Positions 36,723 through 48,415 of a stretch of 64,000 bases of DNA are shown here, one piece after another. The notes beneath the pieces are model-generated. The model did not search any database and was not told where the DNA came from. It saw only the letters and a program-made list of their open reading frames with translations. The stretch's first letter is position 1. Each line of letters starts with the position of its first letter. Origin of the DNA: Stenocarpella maydis (lineage: Eukaryota; Ascomycota; Sordariomycetes; Diaporthales; Diaporthaceae); assembly GCA_002270565.1 (NCBI GenBank), contig NQMI01000072.1:9664-73663 (forward strand), given 5' to 3'. Position numbers and translations under genes: made by a program.

Positions 36723-37792
36723 TTAGAAAAAATATCGCGACATGTCCGCTTTCACAACGCTGTAGGCATCGTCGAAAGCTTTGACCAGTTCCTCGGGGAG
36801 CGGGCCCATCTCGAGCGCCGCGAGGTTTTCCTCGAGTTGTTCGGCCGAGCTCGCTGAAGTGATGATAGCATCGCCGGACTCCTTGCTCAGTCTACTGTGG
36901 TAATTCATCCATCTCAGGGCCACTTGGGCTGTTTCGAGCCCAAGGCTTCTGGTAAGTGGGCGTATCTTGTCCAGGGCATCGAAGTGCGCATCATTCCAAT
37001 ACTTCTTCCGGTACAACGTCCCCTGCACATGCTTGGGGTCGAATCGACCGCCCTCGTGGGTTTCTGTTTCGCGGTCATAGCGGTCGGTCAGGAGCCCGCC
37101 AGCCAGAGGGTTATAGGCATAGAACGCGATGCCGTAGTGTCTCAGCGCTGGGAGGAGCTCTGTCTCGACCCCACGATGCAGCGCGTGGTAGATCCCCTGG
37201 TACACGTCGATCTTTTTCCATCCGTTGCGGTCGATTATCTCGCTCATCTGTGCCACCTCCCACGCAGCAAAGTTGCTGATACCGAATCGTGTGAAATAGC
37301 CCTCGTCGTACAGTTCGTTGACTTCGCGAAGTGTCTGTTCGAAAGGTCGGCTGCGGTCTGGTCCGTGGAGATACAAGAGGTCTACTTTCTTCGTCTTAAG
37401 GGCGCTCGCGCTCTCAAGCATCATATCCCGCAAGGTCTTGCTCCTTGTATCCAGGAACGGCGGTATGTAGACGCCGGGGGGAGGCAGCTTCGTGGCTAGG
37501 GCAATGCCACGAGACTGCCAGTCCAGCTGGGCCAGGTAGGCCTCGGAGCTGCCTCCGCCGTACATACGCGCCGTGTCCACTTCCAAATGTCCGTGGCTCT
37601 GGAAGACGTCCAAGATCTTGGCCGCAACTTCCAGATCGTTGACTCGAGCTTGCTCAGCGCCTAGATTGAGTCATGACCAGTAAGTAGCTGTCGCTATTTT
37701 GCGTATATAAAGAAGTAATCACCTTTTTTACCAAAGGTCATTGCGCCAAAGACGACCTTTTGGTTTGACTGAGACTGAGATGGGGGCGTCAT
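36723..37792 (-). CDS. Aldo/keto reductase (AKR7-like)
   Basis: Model complement(join(36723..37660, 37723..37792)), 335 aa, with one phase-1 intron (GTGATT...TAG). It is a monomeric or dimeric NADPH-dependent carbonyl reductase of the TIM-barrel AKR superfamily, probably cytosolic. The catalytic tetrad is visible: Asp52 and Tyr57 in VDTARMYGG, Lys81 in LATKL, His122 in LLYLHGPDR. FGISNFAAWEVAQM and YNPLAGGLLTDRY match the aflatoxin-aldehyde-reductase (AKR7) group. The C-terminal region supplies the cofactor loop. It shares orientation with its neighbours but gaps of about 1 kb argue against tight co-regulation. The physiological substrate is unknown; aldehyde detoxification is typical of the group. 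Confidence 0.9.
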
Positions 37793-38692
37793 GTTGTAAA
37801 AAGCGTGTAGAAATTCGAAGGTTCAAAGATCGTTTATAGCGCTTGCTCCAAATGAAATGCTGTGAACTAGTGTAGGCAGTTTGGTAAATTGAGATGGATC
37901 TGGACTGGATTGTCAGTTTTTAAAGACCTTTCACTTGAACAGGTGCTATCCTCTTGCAATGATCATTCAAAGGGCGTGACGGCACACGGATTTAGGAATT
38001 CAGTGACTCTATTATTATCGTAGGCTGAGTGTTACCTCGTGAGCATTCAAGCTGGTTTAGATCTTGGTTGACCCCAGTATTCAAGTGACACCAGAAAGTC
38101 GTGTTCCTCCGGAATCCCCAGCTCTTGTCACCAAGGCTCAGGTTTTGGTGCATCGTTTCCAAACGGATCGGCGATCTCTCCGAACTCCGGTTTGGAGTTT
38201 TCAGTAAGCGTGAAACTTGTGGATCATTCGCTGCGGGCGGACTTCAAAGTTACGGTCTTGAGAAACTCAGCCGCTGACACGCCTCACAGGACATAAGCAA
38301 GGGCGGGACGGATACGCTGCGGGCGTGAGTGGGGATCATATGGTGGGCTTTCTTCGTTTCTTGACGGCTCAATCACAAGTGCCAGACGACCATCAAATGG
38401 GTTTTTGCATTGTATATTCTGATGGCGGATGCCTCAAAGAGCCTTCAAAGTTTTCATTTGATATTAACTTTCATTAATGTCAAATGGCGGGCGTCCTTCA
38501 TATAATTGGTCTGGGACTCAGTTCTCGTACAGCACGAATGGGTTCCGTTGGGGCAGCTTCGCACCCACGAACTGACTGACTTACGGATCCTGTCCTGAGA
38601 AGAACTAGCATACTGCAAACTAAGGCGATTTGTGGTATTTTATCAGGTAAAATAGGATTCTGTCTGCCATCGTCCTCGGTGTCTTCTTGTCA
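37793..38692. other. Intergenic, no gene seen
   Basis: 900 bp holding the AKR promoter and the 3' flank of the next minus-strand gene. No motif stands out. Confidence 0.5.
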
Positions 38693-39658
38693 TCAGAATG
38701 ATTGCATAGCCCTTAACCTATTCTCAGAAGCTCCACGGCTTGCTGATATATCAGGGGCTATTATATCGAAGGCATGGGGAAGCCCAGGATATACATGGAG
38801 TTCCACCTGTATATTTTCAGCCAGGAGCCTTGTAGCGTACGTGATGTCCTCGTCTCGAAATATGTCGAGAACTCCAACGTCGATGTAAGTGGGTGGTAGA
38901 CCCTTCAGACTCTTCGCGCGCGCTGGTGCAGCATATGGAGACACGTCTCCGTTGGGTTTGCCAGCCTTATCACCAAGCAACGAAGTCCATCCTATCACAT
39001 TATATGAGGTTTTCCACACTGCAAAAGGTTCGATGGCATCGTTGGCAGTGTTGTTGCGGTCGTCAAGCATTGGATAGATCAGGATCTGCTTGGCAAGAGG
39101 CGGCTGCAGGTTTCTGTCGCGGGCCATCAACGCAACACCGGCAGCCAGGCCACCTCCTGCGCTCTGGCCGTAGACGGCAATTCTGGCCGGGTCGATATTG
39201 AGATCGTGGGCATTCTTCTGTAACCAGCAGAGACCAGCATAGCAGTCGCTCACAAGCGTCGTGTCCTTAAATTCAGGCGCAAGGCGATAGTCAACACTGA
39301 ATATAGGGATTGATGTCTCGCTCACACAACATGCAAGCTCTTTTGCAGACATCTGAGGGGTTCCCATTACCATTCCACCGCCATGGATATGCAGTATAGC
39401 CGGACCAGGCGTTGAACGCTTTTCCTTCCTTGCAAACCCAAGTATTGGGATCTGATGTCCATCCAGTGCCTCCGTGTAGTAAAGTGTCTGTTCAACATCG
39501 GGCTTATCTGGTAGCTGGTCGATGAATGCGCCCAATTGTGCTTCACGCGCCTTGCGACCCGATATGACGGTATCTGCAGTCAGTTCCTGCCCGTTTGAGA
39601 GGAGAGGCGCTAGTGATCCGATGACCTTAGAATACTCAGGGTCATATTGAAACGGCAT
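38693..39658 (-). CDS. Alpha/beta hydrolase, HSL-like (hydrolase_3)
   Basis: Single-exon gene, 321 aa, starting MPFQYDPEYS. It hydrolyses short-chain esters or lactones. The hormone-sensitive-lipase group is recognised by the oxyanion-hole HGGG (92-95), DYRLAPEF, the nucleophile motif GQSAG (Ser166), Asp265 in VGVLDIFRDED and His295 in GLPHAFD. The usual GDSAG reads GQSAG here, which is tolerated since the Ser and flanking Gly are kept. There is no signal peptide, so it is probably intracellular. It lies 0.9 kb downstream of an intergenic region containing a tRNA gene on the other strand. The natural substrate cannot be deduced. Confidence 0.9.
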   Translation of the reverse strand: MPFQYDPEYSKVIGSLAPLLSNGQELTADTVISGRKAREAQLGAFIDQLPDKPDVEQTLYYTEALDGHQIPILGFARKEKRSTPGPAILHIHGGGMVMGTPQMSAKELACCVSETSIPIFSVDYRLAPEFKDTTLVSDCYAGLCWLQKNAHDLNIDPARIAVYGQSAGGGLAAGVALMARDRNLQPPLAKQILIYPMLDDRNNTANDAIEPFAVWKTSYNVIGWTSLLGDKAGKPNGDVSPYAAPARAKSLKGLPPTYIDVGVLDIFRDEDITYATRLLAENIQVELHVYPGLPHAFDIIAPDISASRGASENRLRAMQSF

Positions 39659-40558
39659 GGTAGCGTAGATAGTAGGTGATGAAGGAGGAGGCTCTATTGG
39701 AAAATCTGATATTCTCGATCTTGTTGGCCCTGGAAGAGGACTGTGCTAGGTTACTAGGTATGGAGAGGGGTTGGAGCCACGAGTCCCGGAGCTTCCGTCG
39801 ATAATTATAAATCAATAGTAGCCCCGAGGTTCCCCGCATTTCTCCGCCCCCCAACCAGGTGTGCATTATATAATAACTGTCAAGGCCTGGTGGCTGCGTG
39901 TTTGCTAGGCTGTGGGGTCCTTATCGATAAGACACCCAGCCGCCCCTGCTGCCTTCAAATAGCCCTCCAGTTGCTATCGCCAGAGGCACCTTTCGACCCG
40001 GGATTAGATAATATCTTATATTAACTATTACTATTAGATGCTGTAACTAGTTCACTAGGTGTCTAAAAGGAGCATGTACTCCCAAAAGCCTGGTAGTAGT
40101 TGGTATTTATATATTTGAATCACCCGTTCTGACAGTTATTATTATGGGTTGGCAGGATGTTTATGGCTGTGTTGTATCATAACCCTTTGGGCTGGGCAGG
40201 GCTGCCGACTTTTGAAGACCCTTGTAGCAGTGGTATTAATGAGGTCATTGATGTGTTAGGAGTAATCCATACAAAGAATCACTGGTTGAATATTGGGACT
40301 CAGGATGCTCTAGCTGGTAGTTAGAGGTAGAACCTAACCCTGCGAGCCTTCGTATGCATACGAGATGTCCCGGCCTCATTGCAAAAAGACATCTTCTCTT
40401 GTCACCTAGTGAGTCCCAGCTAGACAGCTAATCAAAGAAGTGCCAAAGTAGAATTTCGTCTGATCTTGTACGCATTCACCTGCCCCCCCCCCCTCCAAAA
40501 AAAAACTCCTGACCACAGCACCACTTCGCCCCACGCAGCACACACTTGGCAATTCAAA
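39659..40558. other. Intergenic between hydrolase and tRNA
   Basis: 900 bp holding the hydrolase promoter. There is a short AT-richer stretch near 40010-40070 and an 11-nt C run at 40483-40493 just upstream of the tRNA. No gene seen. Confidence 0.5.
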
Positions 40559-40646
40559 GGCGCTGTCGTACAGAGGTTTAGGACATTGGATTGTGGTCAA
40601 GCTTGATAACTCTCCAAAGACCAAGGTTCGAATCCTTGCAGCGTCA
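40559..40646 (+). tRNA. tRNA-His (GTG), with 15-nt intron
   Basis: The sequence folds as a tRNA. The acceptor stem GGCGCTG pairs with CAGCGTC (one G-U). The D-arm starts GTAC and pairs imperfectly with GGAC around AGAGGTTTA. The anticodon stem TTGGA/TCCAA is perfect, with loop TTGTGG...C. The T-arm is CAAGG-TTCGAAT-CCTTG. The B box GGTTCGAATCC matches consensus exactly. Removing a 15-nt intron after position 37 (40597-40611) leaves a normal 73-nt body. The anticodon is then GTG (40593-40595), reading His codons. A T5 terminator follows within 10 nt. The isotype depends on the intron position. A tRNA-derived repeat is a less likely alternative. Confidence 0.7.
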
Positions 40647-41796
40647 TCTATTTTTGCTGGTGTCTTCACAGGCGGTCGGCTGCGTCTTAGATGTGCCAGT
40701 CCTCAATTGGCTTTCTCAGCCCCGTAAGCCTGCGCATGCCCTACAAGCGAGCATGCCTCTCCACCCCTGGTGGCTGTCTCGAGCGCAGTTGCATCAGTAT
40801 CTCATTTCAGGCGGAGGAGCCGCATGTGGCTTTATTCCACTTTATTGCTCGCAGTCTTGGTATCAAGTGACTGTATGCGCCTGCTCGCTTGGCAACGGGC
40901 GACTGTTGGCCCTCTCAACAAATACCACGAGCAAACGCCGGCTCCGTCGTTTCGGGTCCGATGCCCGTCGGATCAACGGATGCTTGGGTGAGTCCTCGGC
41001 CACTTCTTCGCCGAGGGATACGAGGCTATAAGTGGCTCTCGTTGATAATAGATGGTGGGGTGCAGGTGTGTTGGAGACGTTGACTCGGTAGTATTTAAAG
41101 CATGAGTGGGAAGCCAAGGCTTTTTACCTAGCCGACGAACGGGGTGTTTCCGTCCGAAGCCAGTTTGGACCCCGGTCGTGTTTGTTGCTCCATGGACATT
41201 CTGGGTGGACACCGGCGTGGGTCGGATCGCTTTGGGGTATCTTCCACAAATCCTCAGTCACGAGGATCAGCCTTGGTGCCCATCCGGAAGTGGGGTGTGC
41301 AAGGCCAAAGGCGCAATGTTGGAACGAACACTGACTGTCGCCTACACTCTCCTTCCATGGGGGGTAAAGTCCCATTGAGGCTACATGTCCGTATGATGCC
41401 CTTCTGCCATGGGCATTCAAGTGTGCACGATGGCGCCTGGGCAGCGCCGAGTGCAGCGGCAGACCTCCTCCGTGTGGCACCCCCCTTTATTAATTAACCA
41501 AGAGCTACCAACTGGTGCAGGGTCAGGGGCGCGTAAGTCGACCCGGCAGCAGACCAGGTCTGGGCATATGGGCTCGATTATTCCGGTTGGCCCTGCTTCG
41601 TGAAAGTTGTATTCTCTACATATTACTTTACTCTGCGACGCCAGCCGTTGCTTTTTATTAAGCATCTCGACTCCGTCTCCATAGTGATCCCTGTGCCGGA
41701 TACTCAGTCTTTTTTGCATCATCCCGGCTTCATCGCACTGCCAGTGCATGCCACCTCATCTTTCTCTCAAGGTCTAATCCACGATACGCCGCCACA
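40647..41796. other. Intergenic, no gene seen
   Basis: 1.15 kb between the tRNA and the acetylesterase gene, of normal composition. The overlapping short frames have no known domains. Its right end should be the acetylesterase promoter. Confidence 0.5.
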
Positions 41797-42667
41797 ATGA
41801 AGTTCTCACTACCCGCCATAGCCCTCGCATTCGGCGCCATCACCGCCTCTGCATCCCCCGTGGACCTTGCGGAGAGGGCGACGCCGACAGTCTATCTGTG
41901 CGGCGATAGCACCATGGCCAAAAACGGGGCCAACGATGGCTCGACAGACGGTTGGGGCCAATACTTTGGCCAGTTCTCAACTGCCACCGTCGTCAACAAG
42001 GCCATCGGCGGCCGGTCTGCCCGTTCGTACACGGCCGAAGGCCGCTTCACCGAGGTTGCGAACCTGGTCAAGCCGGGCGACATCGTGGTGATAGAGTTTG
42101 GGCATAATGACGGCGGCAGTCCGGTGAACAACGACAACGGCCGCAGTGACTGCCCGGGCGCTGGCACCGAGACTTGCATTTCCAGCAAGGACGGCTCGAC
42201 CGTCTACACCTTCGTCTTCTACGCCGTCCAGGCGGCCAAGCTGATGGTGTCCAAGGGCGCCACGGTCGTCCTGAGCTCGCAGACGCCCAACAACATGTGG
42301 GAGACGGGCAGCTGGTCCTACGCGCCCCCGCGCTTCGTCGGGTACGTAAAGACGGCCGCCAACGCTGTCGCCAGCAGCAGTGTCACCTACGTCGACCACT
42401 ACTACGCCCAGGCCCTGGCCTACAAGAAGCTCGGCAACAGCGGCACAAACGCCCTCTACCCCAAGGTAACTTTGATATATCAGAATAATTATTATTAGTT
42501 AACCCAGTTATACGTGCTAATCGTCAACCCTCCAGGACCACACCCACACCAGCCCAGCCGGTGCGAAGCTCGCTGCGCAGGCCTTTGCCCAGGCCATTGC
42601 TTCCAAGATGAACGGCACCACCAGCCTGACCAACTACATTGTGAACCCTCCGCCAAGTGTCTACTAA
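41797..42667 (+). CDS. Rhamnogalacturonan acetylesterase (CE12)
   Basis: Model join(41797..42465, 42536..42667), 266 aa. It removes acetyl groups from rhamnogalacturonan I in plant pectin, outside the cell. A clear signal peptide (MKFSLPAIALAFGAITASA) is followed by SGNH-hydrolase blocks: GDSTMA (Ser38), the oxyanion Gly in AIGGRSAR, FGHND (Asn104) and DHTHTS with catalytic Asp224 and His227. The length matches secreted fungal CE12 enzymes. The intron (42466-42535) falls just before the Asp/His block. Its 3' end faces a GH28 rhamnogalacturonan hydrolase 521 bp away, which acts on the same polymer. The two may be co-induced by pectin; no regulatory site was identified. Confidence 0.93.
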
Positions 42668-43188
42668 GCCGGCAACAGAACCGGGATGGAAACTGCGTGG
42701 CTAGCTTATGGAGAATAGCATTTGATCTTTTTGAGTGTAAATATTCAAACAGTGAGGCAGATTTGTGTGGATTGCACTCCTAAAAATATAATACATGTGA
42801 AATCTGTACAGTTGAGGTGAGTGATCAGGCGTATTGCATTGATAAATCCGATATTCTTGGACCCTATAGCAGACTTTTATGAGCCCTCGGGCACCCGCCC
42901 AAAAACTAATATGGGTGTAATCCATTTGCTAGGGTAGCGCAAGTGAGGACAACTCCACAAACTGGAGTCATTGTTACCGTCGGCCCAATGTCCCTCTTCT
43001 CCTGGTCGGAAGTTTGGGGTCAACTTCAGTCCAGACCCTTTAAAACCATGACCTCACCGCAACACTCTGATTTCAACCTTGGAATACAATAAAAATTTTA
43101 GAACGCTACATGCATACCTGCCCGTGCACAGAAGGCTTACAATAAATACAGTGAAGGATAGAAAATATCCTGGCCGCAAATCAGTGAA
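42668..43188. other. Convergent intergenic region
   Basis: 521 bp between the two rhamnogalacturonan-degrading genes, containing both 3' UTRs. Nothing else is seen. Confidence 0.5.
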
Positions 43189-44781
43189 TCAATGAGCCAG
43201 GGCCACCAAGGGTGTTGCTCCGGGGAAGAAGCTGCTCGGCATGGTGGGCACAGGGATCGGAACCGTGAACCCGAAGCCAGTCTTCAGGTCGTCCGGCATG
43301 GAGGCAGCCTGATAGCCAGTCGGCGCAGATGCGACGGCCATAGTGGTCGTGTACGAACCGCCACTACCCCTTAGGCACGCGCCCTTACCGAAGGCGTTAT
43401 GGCAGACGTAGTCGACCTTGCTTCCGCTGTCGGTCCACATGGCAAAGTCCTCGACCGCCATGCCCCTGCAGGGCGTGTCGGCCTCGCACTTGAACTGGAC
43501 CGGCCCGCGCTGCGTCCCCGAGGCGCAGGTCCCCTTCCAGTCGCTAAAGGTCATGTTGGTCAGTTGCACGCCGCTGCCGGCGGCCGGGGACATGGAGGCC
43601 CAGGCCTGGTCGACGTCGAGCGAGTAGGCGTTGCCGTGCCCTATGAACTCGCTGAACTCGGCATCCTCGACGTAGCCTGACCCGCCGTTGCTCTTGACCA
43701 TGAGCATCTGGTTGCTGCCCACCGTGTACACCTTGCGGTAGGCAATGTTGGATATGGCTGTGCCCGCCCCGAGGGAACCGATTGCGCATCCACCGGAGAG
43801 GTTGCAGTAGATCTGCTCAATAAGGATGTTCTTGGCCGGTGACTTGACTGTAACGCATCTATTTGTCGCTGTCAGTCGCAATTCTTGACCTGTATGGCGA
43901 GAGGTTTATACAAAGATGTCTGCGGGTCTCACACACAGCGGAGTTGAATGAAATAAATCATCGTCCCGTATCAGGGCCTCGTACACCGCCTTGCGTACAT
44001 TTCATCGACATCAAAGGGGGATATTTCAGTAGTGAAGAGGTCACCTACTCGTCTCTGTTGGTCACCATCACATCGTGGATGTGGATATTCGTGCCCCACA
44101 CGTCGATACCATCAAGCCCACCGTGGTCACCGCCGCGTATGGCAAGATTATAGAGCTCACCATTCGTGCTGGTGTCCAGGGAAATATGAAACGCCGGCGA
44201 ATCAACAAATTTAATATCGTGAACAGAAAAGTCGCTGGTCTTGGTGACTCTTAGGAGACGTGCACCGGAGAGCGATCCTGTCTTGTGGATCTCATACCCG
44301 TACCCCTGCATGACACCGGACCCCTTGCTGGAGAAGAACTCGATGTCCTTGCTGTTTTGGATGCCTATCATGTTGCCGCCTGCGGTCCCGGTACGGTAGA
44401 TTGTGCCGTCCAGCTGGATACCGACGCCAGTGCCCTTATTCAGGGTGGCCCAGGTCGACATGGCATAGTCACCCGTGGGAATGACGACTGCGAGATCGTC
44501 AGCATCCCGCGTCCTGTTCAAGGGCTTTGCCAGTGGTTGACACGCATAGTGTGACTAAACGTCGATTACTCACCCATACCACCAGCCGCGCATGCAGCCC
44601 AAGCCTTGGTAAGAGCCGCGCCAAGGTCTGTCTTCTTGTCTGCCTTGGCGCCGTAGTCAAGCACATTGCACGTCTTTTTGGACCGCTTGGCTGCGGTGCT
44701 TGTCGTCGGGCCGACGCTACCAGAGAGCTGGGCTGCAGCTGCACCTGCGAGCACGAGGAGGTGCACAAGGGGTAATTTCAT
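43189..44781 (-). CDS. Rhamnogalacturonan hydrolase (GH28)
   Basis: Model complement(join(43189..43858, 44049..44487, 44574..44781)), 438 aa, close to the usual fungal rhamnogalacturonase A length. It cleaves the alternating GalA-Rha backbone of rhamnogalacturonan I outside the cell. The signal peptide is [18 protein letters not shown]. Typical sequence follows: [18 protein letters not shown], the parallel-beta-helix repeats, [32 protein letters not shown] and [11 protein letters not shown], where the acidic catalytic residues lie. The pattern differs from polygalacturonases (no NTD or GHG motifs), which supports rhamnogalacturonase. The second intron (43859-44048, 190 bp) is longer than its neighbours and has a GTAGGT donor. 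It is convergent with the CE12 esterase, which makes a functional pair. Confidence 0.92.
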
Positions 44782-47160
44782 ATTTCCGTGGCCTGTTGAC
44801 TAAGTTCACCAGTATAACTATGACCCAAAAGATAGGCGGAAGATCGCCGAGAAAGTAAAGTGAATGAAGGCGTTTTTTATGTATGCGCTCTGCGCCACAT
44901 GCAGTGAGTGAATGCACAGAACTGGTATCCAGGACCCCGGAAGCTAAAGAGGGCCGTCAAAGGCTCTCTGTGATATCCTTTGCTGCTCCTATGTATCCAC
45001 CAGGCCAGATTGGGTGCCATAGCTAATTAAAGCTTTTCCCTTAATAATACAAGCTTGACCCGCCCTACCAACTCGACTGACAATCCGATGACCTGCCGGC
45101 CCATCAGGAAAGAGAACATGCCAAGCAAGGTGTTCATGGGTCCACACCTGCAAATCACAAGACCTAACCCACTTATCCTCACGATGAGCCTTGATTAGGT
45201 CGCCTACCTATTTCCACCAAGGAGCAGGTGTCAAAGTTCCGCGTTTGCCGGGTTCTGCCTAGGGTGAGCCCCTGCTCTTGACTCGGGATCGAGCATGGCG
45301 GGTAACAAATTGATTGGTGTGAGACGCGCTAGGACCTGGTCCAACTTTGACGACGGCCCTTATATATAGCACGAATATTTTGGGTAGATTGTGCCAGTCT
45401 CCTTTCCGACTGCGGTGGCGAACACAACTTGTTTCCGTTTGATTTTGAGTAAGGACCTGGCCAGGGTCTATTCGAAGTCTCCGTAGCTGAACAAAACTGG
45501 TTGGAATCATAACTCACCCTATTTTAAGTACCCATTTCGACCAACCCTTTGTCAGTACAAAGAACAATCATTCGTTACTCCTAGAACCGTGCCCTGTCCA
45601 TATATGACTATTCTTCGCGTATGGTGCCGCGCACACATTCGAATAGCAAGTTCTTTGTGCCACTCACAGCGGCCATAGTGCCGGGTTAAGAAGAGATCTT
45701 GCTCGGAGCACAATATACCCTGGGCTTTAGCTTGGGACCATGTAAAAAATACGTATAAACCGCCAGTCAACGGGGGGAATTGTGTCACTTACGGGTCTAT
45801 GAAAAGAATAAAGTCAATCAATATTAGTCGTTGTAATCCTGATTATTGCGATGGGTCTTACAGGGTCCCTTTCCTCAGGCAGCGATATTGAGTGCGACTG
45901 TGCCATCAGACTGGGCAGAAGTGGGCGCATCAATGTCGAGTGTCCATCTTGTGCCCACTCCAATGGGACAGAACAATACAAATAAGTGATCCCGCTGCAG
46001 TGGTGGCACGGGCAGCACAGGAGGATTCACGTTAATGACCAGAAAGTAATTGTAATGCATATTATTTCGAAATCTCCTGCCATTGTTTGATTCATGTAGA
46101 CCAACAGGCGCGTGGAGCTTGGACTTGTAAAGCTTAAATCTATGCCGGAGAGGTGTCATCCTCTCCCCATTCACCGCTCTTCTGGGACCACAAAATGCAG
46201 CCTGGAAATCATTTTCGACGGTCCACGTACCTAGTTTGAAGGCAATCGGAGCCCCTAGGGCAGTATAGCGCCCGTCTATTCAGACAAATTGTTGTTATTA
46301 TTGTGTCTCGGCTTGTTTCGTACTTAATCCGATCACGCTTCCCCTTTTTAAAAAGGAATTTTGAAAAGGAATTTTGAAAAGGAATTTTTTTTAAAAAAAA
46401 ACAACATGCGGCGGTCCAGGGGTCCCTTCATACAATCATAAACGCCCAAAGACCCAGCGTTAGTTATGTTTTAGACATGTCGATATAAGTGCAGTTTGGG
46501 ACCTGTGCTGTCACGTATGACCATACCCATTGGAATACACGAGATCCTGTCCGCTCTCCCAAACTTAAGCCAATGAGGGCCTGATTAGTAGCTGAGTCGG
46601 TGACGATCAGCGAATACCCGGTGTTGTACGTCTTGCCCCCCCCCCCTCTCTTTTTTTTTCATTCTGGCATCCACTGGTGCGACCCACTTGGTGACTCGAT
46701 GCAGAGACGCACCTCCCACGAGGACTCGTTACTCGCCAATCGGGTGATGGGACGTTGAAATTTTGAGGATGAGCAAGTTACCTTAGTTTATACTATGGTA
46801 TACCAGCAGCGATGCTTCTATACCGAAACAAAAAAGGGCCAAAGGCTGTAATCGCCGCTGCCTTCATCCTTGCCATATCTCTGTTGCATAACTCCTTTCT
46901 ACACCTATTGTCCTTGGAGTCAGTGGTGGGAGTAGCAAGTGCGATCGGCATATTTACTTGGTCCAGGCAAGTAATAAGTGATCAAAATTTTCCAGCACTC
47001 TAAGAAGCCACATACCAACGCCTCAGATCAATTCGTGCGTGACACAAAGCCTCATCTCACTTGAGTCTAGGGTCTACAGATTCGACTTGGGCCAGACTAT
47101 GGTGCTGCCAACCAAACTACGTCTGACAGCACAACTAGTTACTCCTAGTACTTTTGGAAC
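44782..47160. other. Intergenic, 2.4 kb, no secure gene
   Basis: Normal composition. It contains an 11-nt C run at 46636-46646 followed by a T run, and a 13-bp tandem repeat at 46355-46390. Minus-strand and plus-strand short frames (for example 45875-46174 and 46812-47003) lack known domains. The right side of the rhamnogalacturonase ATG should hold its promoter. Confidence 0.45.
46355..46390. repeat. 13-bp A/T-rich tandem repeat
   Basis: Two full units of ggaattttgaaaa and a partial third, then a poly-A run. Simple intergenic slippage repeat. Confidence 0.8.
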
Positions 47161-48415
47161 CTAAGATCCAATGTCTACACCTCCGCTTTCCAAGGTGTCA
47201 TTACCCGAGCCTCCAATTTTCCTGTTCGGGCCTGAATCACGATTATCACACCCATAAATGGAAACCAGACATCCATTTCCAAAATGGTTGGGGCCACACT
47301 TGGAGCAGTCACCAACTTTCCGAATGTCTTGATATGCAAGCCACATATTATCGCCAGTGGTCCGGCAAGCATTTCCATCATTGTCAGTCCCCCGGATCTT
47401 GACACTGCAACCAGAACCATGGGCATTGACCCAACAATTTCCAGCACTTGCCAGGCTGTCGCTGGAGACAAAGATCTTCGAGCCGCGCTCCATGTTGTTG
47501 ACAACCTTGTCACACCACTTCAGATTGGTAGTACTACAGAGGGTATCCCCTTTGCAGTCATAATATGGCGACGGGGTTGGCGTGCCAGCAGGAGGGGTGG
47601 TGGTTGGTGTAGGTGTCGGTGCGGTCAAACCCGCCCAGGACGACCAACTCGATGTGTAATCAGCCGGGTAAGCCGATTCCGGGGCGAGGGCTGCGCTCAT
47701 AGTCAGGATCTGGCTGTCGGAGTTTACCATATCATCGTCCAGGACAGCACAAGTATCAGTCAGGCCCCACTGCCCTGCGTAATATTCCCAACGGGCCAGC
47801 ATGTTGGTTCCCAGCGGCTCGTACGCAGTAATCCACAGGTAAATAGTTCTGCCATCTTCGTCTACAGTCCGAAGCCTCATCTTTATATCAGTAACTGGTT
47901 TATTGGGGCCGTACCTTCCAGACTTCGAGAGCGCCAATTGATGTGAGGGAGCTCGTGAAACCAGGTGCCGCCTTGCATCGGATGACGGGCGTGACCCGCC
48001 ATTGCTTGATCTTTTGGTCTGTTAGTACAGTGGTAATGGCGGGCCACTCCCTGGCAGTATTCTTGCTTGCCACCAGAATCGATTGGTGAGCATAGTGCCA
48101 GCCAACGCTCCAATCCTGGCCGGAAGTCACGGCAGTTGGTGCCGCCGCCTGCTGCGGCGGATCTGGCTTGACAATGAATTCGAGAGCCTCATTTCTCCTA
48201 TAGACCGTTGGTGCCGCAGAGTGGCCTTCCTGACCCTAGCCTCGTGCAGAGGTCTCTCTATCCTGTTATATTGTCAATGTGGGGCAATGTGATATGATTT
48301 GAGCTGCCCAATTGTTGGAGGAAACGAGGCACTTGGGAATACCTTAACTATGTCGGGCTTCGGAGCAGACGGAAACCACTGTTGAACCCGACGTTTCGGG
48401 GCAATCCGGTCCACA
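47161..48415 (-). pseudogene. Decayed secreted Cys-rich protein gene
   Basis: Coding-like sequence runs on the minus strand from about 48415 (IAPKRRVQQWFPSAPKPDIV) through TSGQDWSVGWHYAHQSILVA and RTVDEDGRTIYLWITAYEPL. A Pro/Thr linker (TPTPTPTTTPPAGTPTPSP) and a C-terminal domain with ten cysteines follow. Breaks are a TGA at 48273-48275, a TAG at 48236-48238 and a frame change near 47915. The last could only be spliced with a 34-bp intron, shorter than any other here. The 3' frame alone is 258 codons. The linker plus Cys-rich tail suggests an extracellular protein. The Cys spacing is loosely reminiscent of small secreted killer/effector-type domains, but I do not recognise the family. It may be a pseudogene or a gene with unusual splicing. 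Confidence 0.5.

Noticed and set aside
45875..46174. 99-codon minus-strand frame ending in a protein-like VALNIAA
   Set aside because: No domain and no plausible exon partner; likely chance.
46812..47003. 63-codon plus-strand frame with a hydrophobic stretch
   Set aside because: Too short, no homology recognised and no spliced continuation found.
47882..47915. 34-bp GT...AG intron joining the two frames of the Cys-rich gene
   Set aside because: Shorter than any other intron in the window and lacks a branch site; a frameshift is simpler.
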